Assembly: GCA_964396895.1 (NCBI GenBank)
Contig: CAYNGJ010000015.1
Location: 42,698-106,697, forward strand
Direction: 5' to 3'
Source: UBA2334 sp964396895
Lineage (GTDB): Bacteria; Pseudomonadota; Gammaproteobacteria; Burkholderiales; Burkholderiaceae_C
DNA: 64,000 bases
How positions within the stretch are numbered: the stretch's first letter is position 1; the number at the start of each line of letters is the position of its first letter. Both the position numbers and the translations under genes were made by a program. Positions 58,312-64,000 of the stretch are shown here, piece by piece. The notes beneath the pieces were generated by a model. The model saw nothing but the letters and a program-made list of their open reading frames with translations. It was not told the origin of the DNA and did not search any database.

Positions 58312-58866
58312 ATGACAGCCCTACGCCATCTTGAAGACGAAGATTGCATCGCCCGTGCGCAGAAGGGCGATGCGTCTGCGTTTTCTGAGCTGGTGGCGCG
58401 CTATCAGGACCGTATCTACCGTTTTTTGGTGCGGCTGACGCGCTCGCAGGACGATGCGTTGGAGCTGACCCAAGAAACCTTCCTGAGTGCTTACACAGCA
58501 CTGGCGCGCTGGCGACCTGATGCGCAATTTACAACCTGGCTGTTCCGCATTGCGCGCAACCATGCTTTTGACTGGCTGCGGCATAGAAAACTGGTCGAGT
58601 TTGTGGCCGTGGGGGAAGAGCAGGATCTCGATATCGCCGACCCTGCACCCACACCCGATAGGGCTTTGGAGACTGTGCAACGACTCCGTGAACTCGAACG
58701 GGCGCTGGGCAGGCTGCCCGCCGAACACCGAGAAATTCTGCTGCTGCGGGAAATCGAAGAAATGTCGTACGAAGATATCGCTAAGGTGCTCGACATCAGC
58801 CTGGGCACTGTGAAATCGCGCATTGCCCGTGCCCGTACAGGCTTGCTGGAAAAAATGCCACGTTGA
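58312..58866 (+). CDS. ECF RNA polymerase sigma factor
   Basis: The 184-residue protein has sigma region 2 (FSELVARYQDRIYRFLVRLT, DALELTQETFLSAYTALARW) and region 4 (LGRLPAEHREILLLREIEEMSYEDIAKVL, LGTVKSRIARAR). It belongs to the RpoE-like group that works with zinc-finger anti-sigma factors. An anti-sigma gene and a metal-sensor gene follow in the same operon, an arrangement like CnrH-CnrY-CnrX of Cupriavidus. The trigger is therefore probably a metal ion or envelope stress. Confidence 0.93.
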   Translation: MTALRHLEDEDCIARAQKGDASAFSELVARYQDRIYRFLVRLTRSQDDALELTQETFLSAYTALARWRPDAQFTTWLFRIARNHAFDWLRHRKLVEFVAVGEEQDLDIADPAPTPDRALETVQRLRELERALGRLPAEHREILLLREIEEMSYEDIAKVLDISLGTVKSRIARARTGLLEKMPR

Positions 58867-58880
58867 CAGGAAGAAACACC

Positions 58881-59333
58881 ATGACTTGTCCCCGCCACAC
58901 TGAATTGTCCGCCTATACCGACGAGGTGATGAGACCAGGCGAGCATGCTCGCTTCCACCAGCACCTGCAGACCTGCCCCATCTGCCAACAGCAACTCGAA
59001 ACTCTGCAGCTACTGCGCCGTGACATGCAGGCACTACCCTCCCCGACCCTGGGGTTCGACCTTGCCTCCCGTCTGGAGGATCGCCTGCGGCGCCAGCCAC
59101 AGCGTCGCCATCAGTCTTGGCTCGGACTATTGGGCGGGACGGGCTGGATGCCGACCGGGTTGGCCGCTGGCGTGGCGCTGGTCTCGGGTGTCTGGCTCGG
59201 TGGCCTGCTGCTCGGGGGGGGCACCGCAGCCTCTGTGCCTCGTGCCACCATGGTGCGCGTGTTCGACCCGGTTCCTCCAGGTGGACTGTGCGCCGCCGCA
59301 GAACTTTGCCGCCTGTCGAAAGGAATGCCATGA
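58881..59333 (+). CDS. Zinc-finger (zf-HC2) transmembrane anti-sigma factor
   Basis: The 150-residue protein starts with a cytoplasmic zinc-binding anti-sigma domain, with His28, Cys32 and Cys35 in HQHLQTCPIC. A single membrane segment (GLAAGVALVSGVWLGGLLL) and a short periplasmic tail follow. It should hold the ECF sigma inactive until a signal arrives. ATG 58881 follows AGGAAG. Its stop overlaps the start of the CnrX-like gene (ATGA). Confidence 0.88.
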   Translation: MTCPRHTELSAYTDEVMRPGEHARFHQHLQTCPICQQQLETLQLLRRDMQALPSPTLGFDLASRLEDRLRRQPQRRHQSWLGLLGGTGWMPTGLAAGVALVSGVWLGGLLLGGGTAASVPRATMVRVFDPVPPGGLCAAAELCRLSKGMP

Positions 59334-59803
59334 ACCGCACCGTCTGGACCCGCTACCTGCTGGTCGTTTCACTGGCCCTGAACCTGGGCATCGTCACGGC
59401 CCTCGTTGTCCGCCCATCGCCGCCTCGGCCAGTAGACATTGCAGCGCAGCCCCCGCACCTGAATCTACAGGACTACCTGGAACTGACCACCGAACAGCGT
59501 AAGCAATGGCAGCAGCTGGAGCCAGCCTTCCTGCGCGAATTGGGCGCCAACTGGCAGGACATCCGCCAGCACCGCGAAGCCCTTGTACGACATATTTTTG
59601 CTGCTGTGCCGGACCGTTCAGCCATCGATGCCGAACAGGCGGCGATTGCCAGCCTGCAGGGAACACAGCAGCAGCGCGTGATCGAGCAACTGCTGGCCGA
59701 GCGCAAGGTGCTGGACGACCATCAACGCAAGCGATTGATGGATCTGCTGCTGAGCCGTTATTCGGAAGAGGCCACAGAGGAAGAGCTGCTTCATCGCGAT
59801 TGA
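59330..59803 (+). CDS. Periplasmic metal-sensor (CnrX/Spy-CpxP-like)
   Basis: The 157-residue protein has an N-terminal membrane anchor (LLVVSLALNLGIVTALVV) and a long helical periplasmic part. Its segments resemble CnrX/CpxP-type sensors (YLELTTEQRKQWQQLEPAFL, HREALVRHIFA, LDDHQRKRLMDLLL). Such proteins bind metal or damaged protein and release the anti-sigma factor. Several His and Glu are candidates for metal ligands, though no fixed motif is present. It completes a sigma, anti-sigma, sensor operon. Confidence 0.8.
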   Translation: MNRTVWTRYLLVVSLALNLGIVTALVVRPSPPRPVDIAAQPPHLNLQDYLELTTEQRKQWQQLEPAFLRELGANWQDIRQHREALVRHIFAAVPDRSAIDAEQAAIASLQGTQQQRVIEQLLAERKVLDDHQRKRLMDLLLSRYSEEATEEELLHRD

Positions 59804-59833
59804 GTTCGCCAGCATAAACAAGTCAAAACAAAT

Positions 59834-59859
59834 GGAACATTCCGCGCTGGGGTTCGTTA
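59834..59859 (+). promoter_or_regulatory. Second ECF-type promoter, GGAAC-N16-CGTTA
   Basis: GGAAC (59834-59838) and CGTTA (59855-59859) are 16 bases apart, identical in elements and spacing to the promoter at 58271. It would drive the periplasmic protein gene at 59923 with a leader of about 55 bases. Confidence 0.7.
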
Positions 59860-59922
59860 AAGACAACAAGGCCACCGCGACAAGGCGGCCTCAACCTCAA
59901 CCACCCCTACCGGAGTCTTGCC

Positions 59923-60402
59923 ATGAAATCACCTATCGTCTTGCTGTTGGCCGTCGCCCTGTCATCTCCGCTGGTTGCGCTTGCCGCTGCCGACGCCCAT
60001 GAACATGGCGCTTCCAGTCCCCAAAAGCTCGAACTGAATGCGGGCAAAAAGTGGGGCACCGACAACGCCCTGCGCCAGGCCATGTCAAGCATCCATACAT
60101 CGGTCTCGCAGACACTTCCCACGGCCCATTCAGGCAAAGCGAAAGTTGCCGATTACAACGCCTTTGGCAAAGACATCACGGCGCAGATCACCTACATAGT
60201 GGAGAACTGCAAGCTCGACCCCAAGGCCGATGAGCAGCTTCACATCATCGTCGCAGACATCATGAGCGGCGTTGAAGCAGCCGAGGGCAAGGAAGGTGAG
60301 AAACAGCGAGCTTCGGGCGTTGTCAAAGTGGCTCAAGCCGCCAATGCTTACGGCAAGCACTTCGATCATGCGGGCTGGAAGGCCATCAAGGTGCCGCACT
60401 GA
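59923..60402 (+). CDS. Conserved periplasmic protein, probable ECF target
   Basis: The 159-residue secreted protein has a clear signal peptide (IVLLLAVALSSPLVALAAA) and a His-containing mature start (DAHEHG). Helical regions with WGTDNALRQAMSSIHTSV, ENCKLDPKADEQLH and AYGKHFDHAGW follow. I recognise it as a widespread conserved protein near metal-resistance genes, without a known function. The two His-rich ends could bind a metal. It has its own ECF promoter and is probably the main output of the sigma factor in this window. Confidence 0.75.
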   Translation: MKSPIVLLLAVALSSPLVALAAADAHEHGASSPQKLELNAGKKWGTDNALRQAMSSIHTSVSQTLPTAHSGKAKVADYNAFGKDITAQITYIVENCKLDPKADEQLHIIVADIMSGVEAAEGKEGEKQRASGVVKVAQAANAYGKHFDHAGWKAIKVPH

Positions 60403-60429
60403 ACATTTGACAGCACTTGAAAGATTGGT

Positions 60430-60455
60430 GGAACTTACGTTCCCCACTCGCTGAA
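60430..60455 (+). promoter_or_regulatory. Weak third ECF-like promoter
   Basis: GGAAC (60430-60434) is followed after 16 bases by CTGAA (60451-60455) instead of CGTTA. The -35 element fits, the -10 does not. It could weakly add the ABM gene to the regulon. Confidence 0.25.
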
Positions 60456-60486
60456 AGTTTTAAGCCCAACAAATGAGGTAAACGTC

Positions 60487-60777
60487 ATGTTCATTGTGAT
60501 TATTGATTTCCCACCGATCCAGCCCGGCAAGGATGCCGAATTCCGTGAATGGTTTGTCCAAAGCAATGTGGAGTTTGGAAAACATGACGGATTCATTAGT
60601 CGGCGACTCTTGAACCCCATCAAGGGTGGCAACTATGCTGCCATCGTCGAGCATCAGAGCCATGAAACTTTCATGAAAATGCACAGTAGCCCCGGCCATG
60701 CCCAAGAAAGCGAACTTGTTTCGCCCCTGTTCGATGGCAGCCGGAGTCCTAAGTTTTATGATGTGATTATTGGTTAA
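60487..60777 (+). CDS. Antibiotic biosynthesis monooxygenase (ABM) domain protein
   Basis: The 96-residue protein is a ferredoxin-like ABM-fold dimeric protein. It shows the usual pattern FIVIIDFPPIQPGKDAEFREWF, then GFISRRLLNP, then YAAIVEHQSHETFMKMHSS. Members include quinone- or heme-related monooxygenases and stress proteins; no cofactor residues can be assigned. AATGAGGTAAACGTC precedes the ATG. Reading direction follows the sigma-factor block. Confidence 0.8.
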   Translation: MFIVIIDFPPIQPGKDAEFREWFVQSNVEFGKHDGFISRRLLNPIKGGNYAAIVEHQSHETFMKMHSSPGHAQESELVSPLFDGSRSPKFYDVIIG

Positions 60778-60868
60778 AAAATCGCGACCTGCTTCGCCGT
60801 TGAACCGAAGTGAGACGTTTTGCGGGAAGCCGCAAGACGTCCGTTTTCGTTGATCCTCAAGGCAGACA

Positions 60869-61585
60869 ATGAGCCATTCACCATGGCCGAAAAGTGTGAG
60901 ACACAGCGAGCAACATAGAACGCAGCGGACGGGCTGGCTTCGCGCCGTAGTTCTCGGGGCGAACGATGGCATTGTTTCCACTGCGAGCTTGGTGCTGGGC
61001 GTGGCAGCTGCTGGTGCAAGTACACGGGTCATTTTGATGACGGGAGTCGCTAGCCTCGTCTCAGGCGCCATGTCCATGGCGGCGGGCGAGTATGTCTCCG
61101 TCAGTTCACAAGCCGATACCGAGCGCGCAGATTTGGCCCGGGAAAGCAAAGAATTGGCGGCCAACGTTGAACAAGAGCACGAAGAGCTGGTGTCGATCTA
61201 TATAGAGCGCGGTCTGGATCGACCCCTGGCATCAAGCGTGGCGACGCAACTGATGAAACACGATGCGCTCGGTGCACACGCCAGAGATGAGCTTGGCATT
61301 TCCGAGACGCTGGCCGCAAAGCCTGTTCAAGCCGCCTTGGCCTCCGCTGGAACCTTCGCCTCAGGAGCGGCCCTGCCGCTGTTCATTGTCTTGCTGATTT
61401 CGAATGCCACGCTCATGTGGGCGGTCTCAGGCAGCTCACTCATCTTCCTCGCATTGTTGGGTTTTATCGCGGCCCGCGCAGGCGGTGCCCCGGCACTGCC
61501 TTCCGTGATCCGTGTTGCCTTCTGGGGCGCGTTGGCCATGGGCTTGACCGCTGCAGTGGGCACACTTTTCGGAACGCCTGCCTGA
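60869..61585 (+). CDS. VIT1/CCC1 family iron/manganese transporter
   Basis: The 238-residue inner-membrane protein belongs to the VIT family, which moves Fe(II) or Mn(II) out of the cytoplasm. The opening GWLRAVVLGANDGIVSTASLVLGVAAAGAS is seen in parts, with the metal-site segment GAMSMAAGEYVSVSSQAD. An acidic cytoplasmic helix pair (EELVSIYIERGL) and three C-terminal membrane segments follow. Five hydrophobic segments match the family. It lies in a metal-handling region and may protect from iron or manganese overload. Confidence 0.92.
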   Translation: MSHSPWPKSVRHSEQHRTQRTGWLRAVVLGANDGIVSTASLVLGVAAAGASTRVILMTGVASLVSGAMSMAAGEYVSVSSQADTERADLARESKELAANVEQEHEELVSIYIERGLDRPLASSVATQLMKHDALGAHARDELGISETLAAKPVQAALASAGTFASGAALPLFIVLLISNATLMWAVSGSSLIFLALLGFIAARAGGAPALPSVIRVAFWGALAMGLTAAVGTLFGTPA

Positions 61586-61614
61586 AGGCTCTCGACATGA
61601 TTCGAGAAAATTAG

Positions 61615-61761
61615 GCCAAGAACACAGGGCGATTGCCAACCAGATCATGTGCACAAGGCCCAAGATGGCTGCTCTATTGGCTTTCGATCGACCCATACTC
61701 GAGCGACGCTGTCGGGACAGCACCGGCGTTGGGTGACGTTATCGCGGCCTTGAAAAATTAA
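61615..61761 (+). pseudogene. Orphan C-terminal fragment of unknown protein
   Basis: A 48-codon open stretch without a start ends WLSIDPYSSDAVGTAPALGDVIAALKN before a TAA. It has a natural coding look but no recognisable parent. Its stop overlaps that of the converging P-type ATPase. It may be a leftover from an earlier rearrangement. Confidence 0.25.
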
Positions 61762-63884
61762 GCCGAATTGGCAACGCGAGATCGGCTGATATGCCGCACC
61801 AGTTCAAGCCATGCGGCGCACGCGACCACCAAGCCCACCCCAACAGCGAGTCCTATGGGTCCAGGACTTGACAGTCCCATGACCTGCTGCAACCAGGGAA
61901 CAGTCGCGATCGCGGCCAGCAGTAGGCCCACAACGGCAGCCATTCGCCAAAGCCAAGGGTTGCTGTCGGTCACCGCGTACCAGGCAGGTCGCGTCAGGTC
62001 GCGATTGGCCATGATCAACAGCAAGACAGCTATGACCAGCGTGGCAAACACCACGCTACGGCTTTGATCGGCGCTCCATCCCTGCCCGGCCAGCCAAGCC
62101 TGACCACCCAGCAGCACGGCGGCAATGCCCATACCCTGAAGCACCGATTGCCGTATCGGTGCAGCGCCGAAAGGCGACTCGGTCACGGGGCGTGGCGCAC
62201 GTTCCATCAGGCCCTCGGCTTCCGGCTCAGCCTCGAACACGATCGAACAGGCCGGATCAATCACCAGTTCCAGCAGCACGATGTGCACCGGCAGCAGCAA
62301 CACGGGCCAGTGCAGCAGCGTTGGCACCAGCGCCAGTCCAATGATGGGAACGTGCACGGCGAACACGAAGCGCACAGCTTTACGGATGTTGTCGTCAATG
62401 CGTCGACCCTGACGGATGGCGGCGACGATGCTGGCAAAGCTGTCGTCCAACAGCACCAGCGCGGCGGCTTCGCGTGCCACGTCGGTGCCACGCTCGCCCA
62501 TGGCGATACCTACATCGGCGGCCTTGAGGGCGGGAGCGTCGTTCACGCCGTCGCCTGTCATGGCCACCACCTCATCCGAGGCACGCAACAACTGCACCAG
62601 GCGAAGCTTGTGCCGGGGCTTGAGGCGCGCACACAGGTCCACATGCTGCAAGCGCTGGCGCAGAGCCTCGTCGTCCAGCGTCTCCATCTCTGCGCCGGTG
62701 ATGAAGTCAGGGCGCTCCGACAAACACACCTGCTGCGCGATGGCGCGGGCCGTGGCTGGGTGATCACCCGTCATCATGATCACGCGCACGCCGGCGCGCC
62801 GACATTCAGCCAGGGCGGCTGGCACTTCAGGGCGAGGTGGGTCGGCCAACGCGACCAGGCCCAGAAATTCAAAGTCAAAGTCGTGCTGGCTTTTCGGCCA
62901 CGGCGGAGTGCTGTCCTGCGATGCGGTGCCGGCGCTCCAGCGCCCGCGCCCCACGCCGAGCACGCGCAATCCTCGCTCGGCCATCACTTCCACCTGGTGC
63001 TGGATGGCAGCCTTTTGGTCAGCGTCGAGATGACACAGGTCGGAGACGGCCTCGGGAGCGCCTTTGGTTGCCAAAAGGTATGGCGCATTTGGCGCTGGGT
63101 CGGCGCTGGCAAACACCCGTGTCATCGCCAGAACTTCGCTTGACAGCGCGTATTCAAACGCTGGCTCGCGTCCCTCGTGAACATGCTCAGTGCCAGCCAG
63201 CCAATGGTGGCCAAAGCGCTGAATAGCTTTTTCCATCGGGTCGAACGGGTCGCCCGGCGTGGCCAGTAGTGCGAATTCGACAAGATTGTGGAATTCTTCG
63301 GGTAACTCTTCTCCACCGTCGGGGATGAACTGCTCATGGGCCGTTTGCAGTGCCGCCACGGCCATGCGATTTGTGGTGAGCGTGCCGGTCTTGTCCACAG
63401 CCAGCACGGTGATGGCGCCCAACGCTTCAACCGCAGTGATTCGCCGCGTTAAAACCCTTTGCTTGGAAATGCGCCACGCGCCCAACGCAAGGAACACGGT
63501 GAGGATGACGGGAATTTCTTCCGGCAGGATGGCCATGGCCAGAGCGATGCCCGAGAGCAGGCTCTCCAGCAACGGCCGACCATTCCACCACCAGTTCAGC
63601 AATACCTGTGCGCTCGCCAGCACGAGGGCAGCTGCACCGAGCCGACGCACCAGCTTGCGAGAACCCTCTTGCAGAGCCGATGGCGGTTCGGTGGTGGCGG
63701 CCAGATCGACACTGATGCGCCCCACGGCCGTATGAGTGGCGGTGGCCTCCACCTGCGCTACGGCCACGCCGCGCGTCACCACGGTGCTGGCGAATACAAG
63801 CCCCGCGTTTGCCAATTCGTGCGCAACGTTTTCCCCTGAGATGGCTGGAGCTGCTCGGGTCGGACCAGAATTAGCGGACTCCAA
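61758..63884 (-). pseudogene. 5'-truncated P2-type cation-transporting ATPase
   Basis: The 708-codon frame holds most of a P2-type (calcium-pump-like) ATPase. LPEEIPVILTVFLALGAW is membrane segment 4 and AVDKTGTLTTNRM has the phosphorylated aspartate. KGAPEAV and MTGDGVNDAPALKAAD follow, and six C-terminal membrane segments are present. The first two membrane segments and the TGES actuator motif are missing. Upstream of about residue 15 homology ends, an in-frame stop lies 12 codons before the frame's TTG, and no ATG or ribosome site exists. The pump should be inactive. Confidence 0.75.
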
Positions 63885-64000
63885 ACAGTGGCTGGGATCT
63901 GGTTGCTCAAGGTCAGTTCAAGGCTGATCTCCGACACTCGAACCTAACGCCTGAAAGTTCGCGTGTTGCGCAACTGGTCATTGGCCGAGCAGGGTCTCAA
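63885..64000. other. Unassigned right edge upstream of the truncated ATPase
   Basis: This 116-base end probably contains the DNA that cut the ATPase gene. A plus-strand frame reading LVAQGQFKADLRHSNLTPES is open to the window edge but has no recognised family. No terminal inverted repeat is visible. Confidence 0.25.

Overview
The window looks like the chromosome of a GC-rich betaproteobacterium of the order Burkholderiales, most probably Comamonadaceae. The evidence is gene order and family content: sucA-sucB-lpd-zapE, ispG-hisS-yfgM-bamB-der-hfq-hflX-hflK-hflC-hisZ-purA, a phasin with PHB-type control sites, propionyl-CoA synthetase, split chrA genes, and a dispersed AT-rich intergenic repeat of a kind I associate with this family. 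This assignment is inference; no rRNA gene is present.

Region 1 (1-9.2 kb) holds scattered metabolic and envelope genes: a 5'-cut enoyl-CoA hydratase, a polysaccharide deacetylase, a lemA / TPM / TPM cluster, a phasin, a cytochrome c plus rhodanese operon behind a perfect FNR-type box, an NlpC/P60 hydrolase, an isochorismatase-like hydrolase and prpE. Region 2 (9.4-16.9 kb) has an ArsR regulator with a 20-bp operator-like dyad, then the 2-oxoglutarate dehydrogenase operon (sucA, sucB, lpdA) and zapE. Region 3 (16.9-42.9 kb) is dense housekeeping: PP2C phosphatase, bamD, rluD, scpB, rluB, ndk, rlmN, pilF, rodZ-like, ispG, hisS, yfgM, bamB, der, hfq, hflX/K/C, hisZ, purA, a phosphoribosyltransferase, a metC-like lyase, mnmH, an SGNH esterase divergent from a YbbA-type ATPase, and rlmB.

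Region 4 (42.9-53.2 kb) is more variable: a decayed PLP-enzyme remnant, split chromate transporters, an SDR reductase, an IMPACT protein, and a minus-strand operon (TadA fused to a dehalogenase-like domain, DUF2062, LD-carboxypeptidase, penicillin acylase). PaiB-type and TauE/SafE genes follow. Region 5 (53.3-54.75 kb) is a scar of a mobile element: an integrase N-terminus fused to the C-terminal part of a conserved host gene, about 0.6 kb of repeated TACCGTCA motifs, and the 3' half of a tRNA-Arg-like sequence with its terminator. Region 6 (54.9-64 kb) is a metal and stress accessory block: a LysR regulator divergent from a small HMA protein and a P1B-type ATPase with a CPG instead of CPC motif; an ECF sigma, zinc-finger anti-sigma and CnrX-like sensor; a periplasmic protein; an ABM protein; a VIT1-type transporter; and a 5'-truncated P2-type ATPase.

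The main discoveries are three. First, six copies of a dispersed repeat share an invariant GCGC-N19-AGCT core. One copy builds the bamB start and signal peptide, one is inserted in frame into the spacer of a penicillin acylase, and one supplies the chrA start codon. Second, the ECF sigma gene and a nearby periplasmic gene share the same promoter, GGAAC-N16-CGTTA, which defines a small self-controlled regulon. Third, TadA carries a haloalkane-dehalogenase-like tail whose nucleophile position is alanine.
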